64,000 nt of DNA from Sporichthyaceae bacterium (GCA_036269075.1 DATASX010000084.1:49016-113015), one strand, 5' to 3'. Counted from the first letter of the stretch, positions 1 to 9,038 are shown. Numbers and translations are program-made. The notes: generated by a model from the sequence alone, not told the origin.

Positions 1-1
1 G

Positions 2-172
2 GACCCCCCGGAGAACCCCGACCTCGCGTTGTCGGGCGCGTTGCTCTGGGCCATGGCCGCCGGCGCCGCGGCGGCGGTCGTCAAGGTCTGTCTGACCCGT
101 CAGGCCGCCGTCTCGTGGCGTGGCCTCACCGGCGCGTTGCCCCCCGGCCTGGACTCGGTCGAGTCGGTCTGA
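2..172 (+). CDS. DUF4235 family protein, C-terminal part
   Basis: The reading frame is open from the left edge to a TGA at 170-172, so only the last 56 residues are present. It contains an Ala-rich hydrophobic stretch (LLWAMAAGAAAAVVKVCL) that reads as a membrane helix, followed by a short hydrophilic tail with the sequence ALPPGLDSVESV. The preceding PPENPD segment and helix resemble the C-terminal half of DUF4235, a family of small actinobacterial membrane proteins of unknown function. It converges with the DUF4193 gene on the other strand, a common neighbourhood in Actinomycetota. The family call is from memory of its consensus and is moderately sure. Confidence 0.6.
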   Translation, partial: DPPENPDLALSGALLWAMAAGAAAAVVKVCLTRQAAVSWRGLTGALPPGLDSVESV

Positions 173-211
173 CCCTGCACCGGGCGGCCGGAGCGGCCGC
201 CCGGGCGTCGG

Positions 212-508
212 TCAGGAGCAGTCGCGGCAGATCGGCTGTCCACTGCGCTCGGATGCCAACTGGCTGCGGTGGTGCACCAGGAAGCACGAGCTGCAGGTGA
301 ACTCGTCGGCCTGGCGCGGCAGGACTCGGACGCTCAGTTCCTCGCCGGAAAGATCGGCCCCCGGCAGCTCCAGGGACTCGGCAAGGTCGGCCTCGTCGAC
401 GTCGACGGTGCTCGCGCCCTTGTCGACCCGACGCGACTTCAGTTCCTCGATGCTGTCCTCGGACAGCTCGTCGTCAGTCTTGCGTGGTGCGTCGTAATCG
501 GTCGCCAT
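212..508 (-). CDS. DUF4193 family zinc-ribbon-like protein
   Basis: This 98-residue protein has an acidic N-terminal half (DDELSEDSIEEL, then VDVDEADLAESLELPGADL) and a C-terminal pair of CxxC knuckles (CSSC near residue 72 and CRDC at the end), which suggests one bound zinc. The length and layout match DUF4193, a near-universal small actinobacterial protein of unknown function. The ATG at 508 fits the family length. It is on the same strand as the inositol monophosphatase and ferrochelatase genes, 251 bases downstream of them. Cytosolic; the actual role is unknown. Confidence 0.85.
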   Translation of the reverse strand: MATDYDAPRKTDDELSEDSIEELKSRRVDKGASTVDVDEADLAESLELPGADLSGEELSVRVLPRQADEFTCSSCFLVHHRSQLASERSGQPICRDCS

Positions 509-759
509 CTCGTGGTGCTCTCCCTGATCTCAGCTCCTGCGACTCGGGTGCGTTGCCGCCCCGAGCACCGGTCCGCGCTGCGGCCGGCGCAGAACACTCA
601 ACTGCGTCGGGCGCGGATCAGTTCCCTCCCGGGTGGCAGATTGTGCCCTACGAACGAGGCGCGCGCGTCACAAGGCGCCTACTGGACGAATTGAGCGGCC
701 TCTGCGACCGGCATATTGAGCCACGGCCGGCACCCCGAGGGCCAGCACCGTGTCACATC

Positions 760-1557
760 TCACCCTGCCGGGTCGTCCGCCCCGGCCGCCACCAGCAGGT
801 CGTGCAGGGGCCCGAAGAGGTTTTCCGGAGCGGCCAGCGCGAACCGGTCGGACGGGGGCGCGCCGTGCAATCCGGCAAACCGTGCGCCTGCCTCGACGGC
901 CACCAGGCCGCCCGCGGCGTGGTCCCACGGCTGTACCCCGCGCTCGAAATAGGCGTCGACCCGACCGGAGGCGACCATGCACAGATCGACCGCGCAGGCG
1001 CCCTGGCGTCGGATGTCGCGGATGGCGGGAAGTACCCGGGCCAGCACCGCGCCCTGGTGCGCCCGCCGGTTCTCCGCGTAGCCGAAACCGGTCGCCACCA
1101 GCGCTTGACCGAGGGTCGGCCCCTCGCCCAGGCGCAACGGCACACCGTTGCAGGTCGCCCCGCCGCCTGCGGTCGCGGCGAAGGTCTCCCCGAGGGTCGG
1201 GATGTGGACGACGCCGGCCACCGGGGCCCCCTCGATCAGCGCCGCCACGCTGACGGCCCAGCCGCCGAGCCCGTAGAGGTAGTTGACGGTGCCGTCCAAC
1301 GGATCGATCAACCAGTCGACCCCGCTGGTGCCCTCCTGCCGGGCGCCCTCCTCGCCGATCAGGCCGTCGTGCGGCCGCAGTCGACCCAGCGCGGCGGTGA
1401 TCAAGGCTTCCGCGGCCCGGTCCATCGCGGTGACGACGTCGGTCGGCGAGCTCTTCGAGTCGGTGGCCAGCCGGCCGGCCGGTCGTCCCTCGACCAGCAG
1501 CACCCCGGCCCCCAGGGCGACTTGCTCCGCCATGTCCCGAAGTTCGATCAGGTCCAC
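760..1557 (-). CDS. Inositol monophosphatase family protein
   Basis: About 265 residues, the usual length for the family of Mg2+-dependent phosphatases that hydrolyse inositol phosphates and related sugar or nucleotide phosphates. The hallmark motifs are all present: GEEG near residue 65 (metal ligand Glu), DPLDGTVNYLYG near residue 82, and QPWDHAAG near residue 205. I chose the GTG at 1557 because it lies four bases after the ferrochelatase stop; the longer ATG start at 1650 would overlap ferrochelatase by 89 bases. It is probably cotranscribed with the ferrochelatase gene. Substrate (inositol-1-phosphate, histidinol phosphate or PAP) cannot be decided from sequence. Confidence 0.9.
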   Translation of the reverse strand: MDLIELRDMAEQVALGAGVLLVEGRPAGRLATDSKSSPTDVVTAMDRAAEALITAALGRLRPHDGLIGEEGARQEGTSGVDWLIDPLDGTVNYLYGLGGWAVSVAALIEGAPVAGVVHIPTLGETFAATAGGGATCNGVPLRLGEGPTLGQALVATGFGYAENRRAHQGAVLARVLPAIRDIRRQGACAVDLCMVASGRVDAYFERGVQPWDHAAGGLVAVEAGARFAGLHGAPPSDRFALAAPENLFGPLHDLLVAAGADDPAG

Positions 1558-1561
1558 GTAC

Positions 1562-2638
1562 TCAGTCCTCCCCGCCGACAGCCGGTCGCGGCCCGCGCGG
1601 GTTCGGGCAGCAGCCCGCCACGCAGACGTCCGGCCAGAGGGCTGAGGCACCGCGGACCGCTCGCCGTGTGCTCGGCTCCAGCCGCTCCTGGACCAATTCC
1701 CGGATCGCTGCCACGAACGCCTGGGCGGTGCCCACGGTCGCGGCCCGCTCGAACGGCAGGCCCACGTCGGCGGCCACCTTCCGGGCCGCTACGTCGAGGT
1801 CCCAGCACACCTCGACGTGGTCGGACAGGAAGCCGATCGGGCTGACCACCACCGCGGGCGCGCCGTCGGCGGCCAGTCGGCGCAGGTGGTCGCGGATGTC
1901 CGGCTCCAGCCACGGCACGTTCGGCGGACCCGACCGGGACTGGAAGACCAGCCGCCAGGGATGGTCACGGCCGGTCGCGGCCGCGACGCCGGCGGCGACC
2001 AACCGGGCGACCTCGGTGTGCTGGGCGACGTAGGCACCCCCGGTCGGACCCGCGGTGGCGGCCATCGCCTCCGGGATGGAGTGGGTGGTGAATGCCAGCG
2101 CGGCTCCGGGACGAACCTGCGCCGGCAGCCGGTCGAGTGCGGCGAGCACCGCGTCGACCTGCGGGTCGATGAAGCCCGGGTGGTTGAAGTACAGCCGGAT
2201 GCGGTCTACGACCGGCGCGTCGGGCCCCAGCGGCGCGAGCGCGGCCGCCAGGTTCTCCCGGTACTGCCGGCAGCCGGAGTAGGACGCGTAGGCGGAGGTG
2301 ACGAACGCCAGCACCCGGCGGGCGCCGGACTCGGCGAGCCCGTGCAACGTCTCCGGCAGCAGGGGATGCCAGTTGCGGTTGCCCCAGTGGACCGGCAGAT
2401 CGATGCCGTGCGCGGCGAACTCGGCCGTGATCGCCGCGCACAGCGCGCGGCACTGTTCGTTGATCGGGCTGACCCCGCCGAAGGTCGCGTAGTGCTCCGC
2501 GACCTCGGCCAGCCGCGCCTCCGGAATCCCGCGCCCGGCGGTCACGTTCCGCAGGAACGGCAGCACGTCGTCCGGGCCCTCGGGGCCGCCGAACGACACG
2601 AGCAGGAACGCGTCGTAAGGCGCGACGGGATTCGGCAC
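1562..2638 (-). CDS. hemH: Coproporphyrin III ferrochelatase (ferrochelatase family)
   Basis: Inserts Fe2+ into a porphyrin; in Actinomycetota the family member normally acts on coproporphyrin III in the coproporphyrin-dependent heme pathway, so cpfC is the modern name. The 358-residue product starts [20 protein letters not shown], the classical N-terminus. It contains the metal-site His regions ([11 protein letters not shown] and [17 protein letters not shown]). The C-terminus ends with Cys residues ([10 protein letters not shown]), consistent with the [2Fe-2S] cluster seen in many actinobacterial ferrochelatases. The GTG at 2638 is preferred over the GTG at 2683 because homologues start next to the AFLLVSFGG strand. 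It is followed at once by the inositol monophosphatase gene and is divergent from sepH. Confidence 0.93.
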   Translation of the reverse strand: MPNPVAPYDAFLLVSFGGPEGPDDVLPFLRNVTAGRGIPEARLAEVAEHYATFGGVSPINEQCRALCAAITAEFAAHGIDLPVHWGNRNWHPLLPETLHGLAESGARRVLAFVTSAYASYSGCRQYRENLAAALAPLGPDAPVVDRIRLYFNHPGFIDPQVDAVLAALDRLPAQVRPGAALAFTTHSIPEAMAATAGPTGGAYVAQHTEVARLVAAGVAAATGRDHPWRLVFQSRSGPPNVPWLEPDIRDHLRRLAADGAPAVVVSPIGFLSDHVEVCWDLDVAARKVAADVGLPFERAATVGTAQAFVAAIRELVQERLEPSTRRAVRGASALWPDVCVAGCCPNPRGPRPAVGGED

Positions 2639-2893
2639 TCCTCGATCCTGCCGGCCCCCGCCGATGATCTTGAGCATCCCCACAGGTCACACCTGCAACG
2701 CGTGAATCAACTCTCCCTCCTGCCTCTGACCTGCGACGATTCACCCTCACCTGGTCGACGCGCCTCCGCCGGAATGGCTTGCCAACAGGTCAGGATCGTG
2801 CGGGAAGCACTGAGCGAGAGTCGCCGCCGAGCGCCGACGGATGACCCGGCCGGCGACCGAGCGATCAATTGCACTGCCGGGAGAGGACTGGTC

Positions 2894-3823
2894 ATGCAGG
2901 ATCTACGCCTGGTCGCGGCCAACGAACGCGGTAGCCACCTGGTCCTGCGCTCGGCGGAGGGCGAGAAGTTCGTCGTCTCGATCGACGACCGACTGCGCGC
3001 CGCGGTGCGCGGCGACCGGGCGCGGACCGGGCCACCGCCCGGCGACGCCGCGTTCGACGTGCGGCCCCGGGAGATCCAGGCCCGCATCCGAGCCGGCCAG
3101 AGCGCCGAGGAGATCGCCGGATCCGCCGGGATCGCGATCGACCGGGTGCGCCGCTTCGAGGGCCCGGTACTGGCCGAGCGCGAACACGTCGCCGAGCTGG
3201 CGCAGCGCAGCACGGTCCGGCGTCCCGGCCTGGACGGCCGACCGAGCACGTTGGGCGAGTGCATCGGCGAGCGCCTCGGCACCTCGGACCTGGCAGCCGA
3301 CGGACTGGGCTGGGACTCCTGGCGTGCCGAGGACGGTCGCTGGGTGGTCCAGGTGACCTACAGTTACGACGACCGTCCGCAGGTCGCCCGGTATCTCTAC
3401 GACCTGCGGGCCCGCAGCGTGGTGGCCGACAACGACGAGGCCCGCTGGTTGACCGGTGAGCTGCTCGAGTGCCCAGTGCCGCCGGCCGCTTTCGTGCCCC
3501 GCATCGCGACGGCCGAGCCGGTGACCGGCGCGGTCGATGACGAGGTCGAGGCCAGGGTCGAGTGCCCGACCGCGCCGGCGCCGCGCCCGATGGTCGTGGC
3601 CCGGCTGGCCTCGGCCCAGTTGGAGATCACCACCGTCCTGGAGGCGGAGCAGGTGGCGGTGATCGAGGCGACTCCCGTCGCCGCCCCGCAGCCGGTCGAG
3701 GCGCCCGCCGCCGCCCGCGGCACGGGTACCGACGGCACTGCGACGGCCCGTCCGAATCGTTCGCGGCGGGCTTCCGTGCCCGCCTGGGACGACATTGTTT
3801 TCGGGGGCCGACGCCCCGAGTGA
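2894..3823 (+). CDS. sepH: Septation protein SepH (DUF3071)
   Basis: 309 residues. The N-terminal DUF3071 part (residues 1-170) begins MQDLRLVAANERGSHLVLR and includes a helix-turn-helix-like segment (PREIQARIRAGQSAEEIA, then IAIDRVRRFEGPVLAERE). It is followed by a C-terminal Pro/Ala-rich disordered tail ending in PAWDDIVFG. In Streptomyces and mycobacteria SepH binds FtsZ and promotes filament assembly at division septa. The ATG at 2894 has a GAGAGG ribosome-binding site eight bases upstream. It is divergent from hemH and monocistronic, since 387 bases of noncoding DNA follow. Confidence 0.9.
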   Translation: MQDLRLVAANERGSHLVLRSAEGEKFVVSIDDRLRAAVRGDRARTGPPPGDAAFDVRPREIQARIRAGQSAEEIAGSAGIAIDRVRRFEGPVLAEREHVAELAQRSTVRRPGLDGRPSTLGECIGERLGTSDLAADGLGWDSWRAEDGRWVVQVTYSYDDRPQVARYLYDLRARSVVADNDEARWLTGELLECPVPPAAFVPRIATAEPVTGAVDDEVEARVECPTAPAPRPMVVARLASAQLEITTVLEAEQVAVIEATPVAAPQPVEAPAAARGTGTDGTATARPNRSRRASVPAWDDIVFGGRRPE

Positions 3824-4210
3824 CGCTCCCTGAGTGACTGCGACGAGCGAGAAGCACAAGGGAAAATGATGTACCGTCAGCTTTGCGGAGCTGAGTTCGT
3901 GATGGCCCGAGGACGAGCAGGTCTCCGCCGACCTTTCCGGACATTCGGCGTCGCGGGAAAAGCCAGGCCACAGGCGTTGTTAATGCACTTGCGGCGTCTT
4001 TCGCGCGCCTCAGGCAACAATCCGGTAACTGGTAGGCCCAGGGCCAAACATTGTCTGCGTATTTCCCCGCGTAACAGGGCTCGGTGCTGCACTGTGTAGA
4101 TCATGCGCCCGGGGACTCGGAGCCAAGGTCTCCCGGGATGTCGGACGCGGCGGGGCGTGGGGTCCCACCGCGTTGTCCCAGCGACAACTCGGTAAAGGTG
4201 GAATCGGGAG
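3824..4210. other. Intergenic region upstream of the DUF4015 gene
   Basis: 387 bases with no credible gene. Local A/T-richer patches (around 3857-3880 and 3975-4060) could hold the promoter for the downstream gene. I looked for a c-di-AMP (ydaO-type) riboswitch, common upstream of actinobacterial cell-wall hydrolases, and did not find its conserved blocks. No strong intrinsic terminator was seen after sepH. Confidence 0.4.
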
Positions 4211-5956
4211 ATGAGCCAATTCGGCGCCGGCGCGGCAACGCCCGGCGGGGCAGTGCCCGGCAAGAAGCGGATGTCCGGCCGCAACGCGGCTGTGGTCGGC
4301 GGTGTCGCGCTGCTGCTGGTCGTGGTCGGCGCGGCTGCCTACCCGCTGGCGACCGGCCCGTCGATCAAGATCGCAGCAAGCAGTGACCTCGGCGCACCCC
4401 TGACCGGCGACGCCATCAAGAATCTCGCGTTCACCGTGACCGGTGGCGACATGTCCAAGCTGAGCATGACCATGGACGGCAAGAAGGTCGACGGGACCGC
4501 GTCGGGCAAGTCGATGGTGTACACCGCGGGCGGCCTGCCCGACGGGAAGCACACCTTCGCCGCCTCCGAGCCGGGCCACTTCGGCCGGACCTCGTCCACC
4601 TCGGACAGCTTCACGATCAACTCCGCAGGGTCCTCGGGCAACAGCGCCGCGCCCGCCGCCGCCGCGACTGCCTCGCCGGCCCCGGGGGCGACAAAGACCA
4701 TGTTCGGTCTGCGCGCCGTGCACATGACCGCCTCGGCGTGGGCCTACAAGCCGCTGCACGACCCGGTCGTGCAGATGCTCAAGGACCACAAGATCGACAC
4801 GGTCGAGATGGACATCAAGGACGAGGACGGCCACGTCCAGTACAAGTCCAACGTCCCGCTGGCACAGCAGGACGGGGCGGAGAACACCACCCTCTACGAC
4901 CCCGCCGAGATGCTCAACGAGATCCATTCTCTGGGCGGCAAGGTGGTCGGGCGCATCGTGGCCTTCAAGGACCCGCTGCTCGGCAAGTACGCCGTGGCCA
5001 ACAACAAGCTGAGCTGGGTGGTCCAGGACCACAGCGGCAACGCGTACCACGCCGGTAGCTACGGCACCGCGGCCTTCACGAACCTGGCCAGCCCGGACGT
5101 CCAGCAGTACCAGACCGACCTCGCGGTCGAGGCCACCAAGCTGGGCTTCGACGCGATCATGTTCGACTACATCCGCCGGCCCGAGGGCCCGCTCGGTTCC
5201 GAGGTCTACCCGGGCATCGGCAACCAGAAGGCACAGGATGTGATCGCGAACTATCTCGGCACGGTCGAACCGCAGGTCCACGCCGCCGGCGGACTTCTCG
5301 GCGCGGCTGTCTTCGGGATCTCCGCGTTCACCGCGGCCGGCAGCGGCGACGTCGCCCAGGACATCCCCGAGATGTCCAAGCACCTGGACTTCATCTCGCC
5401 GATGGACTATCCGTCGCACTGGGGCAAGGGCGAGTACGGCGTGGCCGTGCCCTGGGAGCAGCCGTACGACATCATGTATCGCTCGCTGCTGGACTACAAC
5501 CGGCAGGCGGCCGAGGGCACCGCGATCATCATCCCGTGGATCCAGGACTTCAACTTCCCCGGTCAGCCCACGTGGACGCCGGGCGACGTCCAGGCACAGA
5601 TCAAGGCCGCGCACGACGCCGGCCTCAACTCGTTCTTCGTGTGGAACGCGTTCGCGAGGTACCAGTACGACGCCTACACGCCGAACACCGCCAACCCGGC
5701 GAACGATGCCCCGGGGACGCTTCGCTACTCGATCGACAAGCCGGGCCTGAACTCGGTGGGCACGACCGACAAGCAGCAGGCGCTGGACTACCTCAACTCC
5801 TACCTGGCCGCCAAGGCCAACGGGACCCCGCTGCCGGGCAGCTCGAGCACTGCGAGCCCGGCACCGACGGCGGCGGCCACCCCGGCATCGAAGAACTCGA
5901 TCTCGAGCACCACCTCGACGACGAATTCCACGCCGACGCCGACCGCCAAGCCGTAA
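4211..5956 (+). CDS. Membrane-anchored putative glycoside hydrolase (DUF4015)
   Basis: 581 residues. A short cytoplasmic N-terminus is followed by one hydrophobic helix (about residues 24-46, VVGGVALLLVVVGAAAYPLA) that acts as an uncleaved signal anchor. Next come an Ig-like/beta segment (about 52-140), an Ala/Pro linker, a DUF4015 TIM-barrel-like domain (about 162-480, opening FGLRAVHMTASAWAY) and a Ser/Thr/Pro tail. Acidic candidates include the DIKDEDG segment, FDYIRRPEG and SPMDYPSHWG. DUF4015 is a putative glycosidase superfamily related to GH13-like barrels; substrates are not established. The ATG is preceded by GGGAG. A strong terminator follows. Likely acts on cell-wall or capsular polysaccharide outside the membrane (inference). 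Confidence 0.82.
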   Translation: MSQFGAGAATPGGAVPGKKRMSGRNAAVVGGVALLLVVVGAAAYPLATGPSIKIAASSDLGAPLTGDAIKNLAFTVTGGDMSKLSMTMDGKKVDGTASGKSMVYTAGGLPDGKHTFAASEPGHFGRTSSTSDSFTINSAGSSGNSAAPAAAATASPAPGATKTMFGLRAVHMTASAWAYKPLHDPVVQMLKDHKIDTVEMDIKDEDGHVQYKSNVPLAQQDGAENTTLYDPAEMLNEIHSLGGKVVGRIVAFKDPLLGKYAVANNKLSWVVQDHSGNAYHAGSYGTAAFTNLASPDVQQYQTDLAVEATKLGFDAIMFDYIRRPEGPLGSEVYPGIGNQKAQDVIANYLGTVEPQVHAAGGLLGAAVFGISAFTAAGSGDVAQDIPEMSKHLDFISPMDYPSHWGKGEYGVAVPWEQPYDIMYRSLLDYNRQAAEGTAIIIPWIQDFNFPGQPTWTPGDVQAQIKAAHDAGLNSFFVWNAFARYQYDAYTPNTANPANDAPGTLRYSIDKPGLNSVGTTDKQQALDYLNSYLAAKANGTPLPGSSSTASPAPTAAATPASKNSISSTTSTTNSTPTPTAKP

Positions 5957-5970
5957 CACCGCACTGACGA

Positions 5971-5999
5971 CGGTGCCCCGGCCCTCGGCCGGGGCACCG
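5971..5999. terminator. Bidirectional intrinsic terminator between convergent genes
   Basis: A perfect 13-bp GC-rich stem (5971-5983 pairing with 5987-5999) with a CTC loop, followed by TTGCGTTT on the plus strand. It lies between the stops of the DUF4015 gene and the convergent kynureninase gene, so it can serve both. Confidence 0.85.
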
Positions 6000-6006
6000 T
6001 TGCGTT

Positions 6007-7269
6007 TCAGGTGATCTTGCGGCTGGTGTCGGCGAATCGGTGGTAGCCACCGGCGGCCACCAGCACGCGGATCCGGTCGAAGGCGTCCCACACGTCGACG
6101 AACCGCGTGCAGATCGGGGCCGGCCCCAGCCGCAGCCGATCCGGGGCGCGGAAGTCCCCGATCACCCCGGCGGTCTCGATCAGTGCCCGGCAGATCGCCC
6201 AGGCGTCCGGGTGACGCAACGTCAGGTGCGACCCACGGCGGGCCGGATCGCGCGGTGAGGCGGCCGCGAAGCCCAACGGCACCAGCCAGGCGTCGGCCAG
6301 CGACAGGGCCAGTTCGGTCAACGCGATTCCCTTGGCCCGCAAGCGATCCAGTCCGGCCCGGCCGAGCAGCCGGACGCCTTCCTCGACCCCGACCAGGCCG
6401 AGCACGCCGGGGGTCCCGGTGAGAAACGCTGCCGCACCCGGGCGCGGGTCGTAATCCGGCCCCATCGCGAACTGGTCGCGTTGGGAGAACCAACCGTGTA
6501 TCGGCTGGCGCAGCAGGCCCGCCAGATTGCTGTTGACGTAGAGGAACGCCGGGGCGCCCGGGCCGGCGTTGAGGTACTTGTAGGTGCACCCGACGGCCAG
6601 GTCCGCACCCGCGGCACCGAGCTCGACCGGCACCGAGCCGACGGCGTGGCTCAGGTCCCACAACGTCAAGGCGCCGACGGCGTGCGCCGCAGCGGTGATG
6701 CCGGGCAGGTCGGCGATCGCGCCGCTGCGGAAGCCGACGTGGCTCAGACAGACCAGGGCCACGTCCCCGTCCAGCGCGGCCCGCAGTTCGCCCTCGTCGG
6801 GCCCGGTGACGTCGTCGGCCGCGACGACCTGCATCGCCAGACCGCGCGCCTGCGCCAGCCCGGCGAGCACGTAGCGGTCCGTGGGGAACTCATCGGCGGC
6901 GGTGAGGATCGTGCCGCGTCCGGGCCGGGCCTCCAGGGCGGCCGCGGCGGCCTTGTAGAGGTTGACCGTCGTCGAGTCGCTGACCACGACCTCGCCCGGC
7001 CGGGCCCCCAGCAACGTGGTCGCGATGCGGTCGCCGACCCGCGTGGGCAGGTCGATCCAGCTCTCCCAGGACCGGACCAGGCCTTCCCGCCACTCGATGT
7101 CCACGACCTCGGCCAACCGCCGGGCGGTCGCGCGCGGCAGCCGACCCAGCGAGTTGCCGTCCAGATAGATCAGACCGGGCTCGATCTCGCCGAACTCGTC
7201 CCGGAAGTCCGCCAACGGGTCGGCGGCGTCCAGCGCCTGGGCGGTCGAGCGCAGCGTCACGTCGGACAT
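6007..7269 (-). CDS. kynU: Kynureninase
   Basis: PLP enzyme that cleaves kynurenine or 3-hydroxykynurenine to anthranilate or 3-hydroxyanthranilate plus alanine. At 420 residues it has the family length. Visible landmarks are YLDGNSLGRLP near residue 35, the PLP-binding Asp in LWDLSHAVGS, and the Schiff-base lysine in GCTYKYLNAGPGAP. The end GDFRAPDRLRLGPAPICTRF matches the family's C-terminal domain. Start ATG at 7269. No tryptophan 2,3-dioxygenase or kynurenine formamidase gene is in the window, so it is an orphan step here. It is divergent from the S8 protease gene, with 90 bases between starts. Confidence 0.93.
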   Translation of the reverse strand: MSDVTLRSTAQALDAADPLADFRDEFGEIEPGLIYLDGNSLGRLPRATARRLAEVVDIEWREGLVRSWESWIDLPTRVGDRIATTLLGARPGEVVVSDSTTVNLYKAAAAALEARPGRGTILTAADEFPTDRYVLAGLAQARGLAMQVVAADDVTGPDEGELRAALDGDVALVCLSHVGFRSGAIADLPGITAAAHAVGALTLWDLSHAVGSVPVELGAAGADLAVGCTYKYLNAGPGAPAFLYVNSNLAGLLRQPIHGWFSQRDQFAMGPDYDPRPGAAAFLTGTPGVLGLVGVEEGVRLLGRAGLDRLRAKGIALTELALSLADAWLVPLGFAAASPRDPARRGSHLTLRHPDAWAICRALIETAGVIGDFRAPDRLRLGPAPICTRFVDVWDAFDRIRVLVAAGGYHRFADTSRKIT

Positions 7270-7359
7270 CGAAGGCTCCTCTCGACCTCGGGCCGTTCGG
7301 CGGCCAAGCTATCCCCCGCGGGGTCGAAGATCATCGGACTGCCGGGAGGTGATGCGGCC

Positions 7360-8460
7360 ATGGCATCGCAGGAGTCGGACCTGGCTGGCCTGCTGACGCG
7401 ACACCGTGCCGTGCTCGTCGGGTCCGCGATGCTGCGCGGCGATCAGGTGATGATCGACGCCGCCGCGATCGGTCGCGTCCCGCCGGGGCTGCGGCGGTGG
7501 CTCGACGAACCGCTGCCGGCGCGGGCCGGCGTGCATCGCTGGCCGCTCCGCGCGGGCACCGACGTGCGCCGGCTACTGGCCGACGCCGGGCCGGATCCGC
7601 TCGTCGAACCGGTGCACCTGCTGCGAGCCGCGCCGCGGTGGCGCAGCGGTCCGGCTCGGCCGCCGGTGCTGGTCCGCGAAGCCGCGCCGGCGCCGGAGCC
7701 GGCCGACCCGTCGGCGCCGCCGGTCACCGTCGCGGTGCTCGACACCGGCGTCGCGGCCCATCCGTGGTTCGTTCACCGGCCGTGGTTCGCGCAGGTGACG
7801 GACGATCAGTTCGAGGTGCTGGACGCGAATCACGACGGCCGGCTGGACTCGGTGGCCGGGCACGGGACCTTCGTTGCCGGGGTCGTCCAACAGCACGCGC
7901 CGTCGGCCCGGCTGCGGATCCGCCGGGTGCTGCACACCGACGGCATCTGCGACGAAGTCGATCTCATCGAGGCGCTCGGCGAGCTGGCGGAGGACCCGGA
8001 GCCGGCCGAGATCGTCAATCTGTCCTTCGGCGGGCACAGCCAAGACGACCGGGTCTCGCGGTTGCTGGACCGGGCAGTGCGCCGGTTGACCGACAACAGC
8101 GTGGTGGTGGCCGCCGCCGGCAACTCCGGCACGCAACGGCCGTTCTGGCCGGCCGCGTTGCCCGACGTGATCGCGGTCGGGGCGTTGGACGTGGCCGGGT
8201 CCGCGCCGGCGGAGTTCTCGAACCGGGGCGCCTGGGTCGATGCCTGGGCGGTCGGCGCGGACGTACTCGGCGCGTTCGTCGCCTCGGCCCGGCAGTTGCC
8301 GGCGCCGGTCGAGCCGGCCGGCTGCTTCGCCCGCTGGAGCGGTACCTCGTTCGCGGCGCCGTTGGTCGCCGGGCGCATCGCCGCGCTCGCGGGCCGGGGT
8401 GTCCCCGTCCGGGCCGCGGCCGAGGAAGTGGTCGGGACCGCGGTCGGGCGATCGGCGTGA
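7360..8460 (+). CDS. Intracellular subtilisin-like (S8) serine protease
   Basis: 366 residues. The subtilase triad is clear: Asp128 (AVLDTGV), His168 (GHGTFVAG) and Ser330 (SGTSFAAPLVAG), with the oxyanion Asn in AAAGNSG. No signal peptide or membrane helix precedes the domain; instead about 120 residues of unrecognised N-terminal sequence do, so the enzyme is probably cytosolic. The ATG at 7360 has GGGAGG 11 bases upstream. Its TGA overlaps the next gene's GTG (GTGA), so it is translationally coupled to the ECF sigma factor. It is the first gene of a four-gene unit with a CHAT protease. The substrate is unknown; a regulatory partner such as the 148-residue protein is a reasonable guess. Confidence 0.88.
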   Translation: MASQESDLAGLLTRHRAVLVGSAMLRGDQVMIDAAAIGRVPPGLRRWLDEPLPARAGVHRWPLRAGTDVRRLLADAGPDPLVEPVHLLRAAPRWRSGPARPPVLVREAAPAPEPADPSAPPVTVAVLDTGVAAHPWFVHRPWFAQVTDDQFEVLDANHDGRLDSVAGHGTFVAGVVQQHAPSARLRIRRVLHTDGICDEVDLIEALGELAEDPEPAEIVNLSFGGHSQDDRVSRLLDRAVRRLTDNSVVVAAAGNSGTQRPFWPAALPDVIAVGALDVAGSAPAEFSNRGAWVDAWAVGADVLGAFVASARQLPAPVEPAGCFARWSGTSFAAPLVAGRIAALAGRGVPVRAAAEEVVGTAVGRSA

Positions 8461-9038
8461 CACCGGCCTGGGTTGCGACCGCGTCGGTCGGGGAACTCGT
8501 CGCGGCGGCAGGCGGCGGCGAACGGGTCGCATGGGACGAACTGGTGCGCCGGCATGCCGCACTGGTGTGGGCGGTGGCCCGGACGCACCGGCTCGGTCCG
8601 GCCGATGCCGCTGATGTTTCGCAGACCGTCTGGCTGCGGCTGGTCGAGAACCTCGGCTCGCTGCGCGACCCCGACGCGCTGCCGGGCTGGCTGCGGACCA
8701 CGACCCGCAACGAGTGCCTGCGGGTGATCCGCCGCGGCGGCCGCGAGGTGCACCAGGCCGAGGTGGGAACTGACATCACCTCACCTGACGCTCCATCACC
8801 GGAACACCTGCTGCTCGCCGAGGAGCGCGACCGCCAACTGTGGGGGGCCTTGCGCGGGTTGTCGCGCCGGTGTCAGGACCTGCTTCGAGTTCTCGCCTAC
8901 TCCCCCGACGCCGGCTACGCCGAAATCTCCCGCTCGCTGGGCCTGCCGGTCGGGAGCATCGGTCCGAGCCGCGCGCGGTGCCTGGCCAATCTGCGTCGCA
9001 GGCTGGAGCAGACCGACCGACTGCCGGCCGGTGGGTGA
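8457..9038 (+). CDS. ECF-type RNA polymerase sigma factor
   Basis: 193 residues with only sigma-70 regions 2 and 4. Region 2 covers about residues 25-85 (WDELVRRHAALVWAVART, SQTVWLRLVENLGSLRD, LPGWLRTTTRNECLRVIRR). Region 4 covers about 125-185 (LWGALRGLSRRCQDLLRVL, then AEISRSLGLPVGSIGPSRAR). The GTG start overlaps the S8 protease TGA by four bases. The next gene starts eight bases before this stop. The arrangement suggests the sigma factor is controlled by, or controls, the two proteases and the 148-residue protein; the direct target promoters are not evident. Family assignment is secure; subgroup is not assigned. Confidence 0.9.
   Translation: MTPAWVATASVGELVAAAGGGERVAWDELVRRHAALVWAVARTHRLGPADAADVSQTVWLRLVENLGSLRDPDALPGWLRTTTRNECLRVIRRGGREVHQAEVGTDITSPDAPSPEHLLLAEERDRQLWGALRGLSRRCQDLLRVLAYSPDAGYAEISRSLGLPVGSIGPSRARCLANLRRRLEQTDRLPAGG

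Noticed and set aside
484..1845. 453-residue plus-strand frame over the inositol monophosphatase gene
   Set aside because: Antisense shadow caused by high GC; the minus-strand IMPase and ferrochelatase carry all conserved motifs.
3824..4210. Possible c-di-AMP riboswitch before the DUF4015 gene
   Set aside because: The conserved core blocks of the ydaO motif could not be located.
4010..6661. 883-residue open frame on the minus strand
   Set aside because: It is antisense to the DUF4015 gene and overlaps kynureninase in another frame; composition is Arg/Gly/Val-rich shadow sequence with no family motif.
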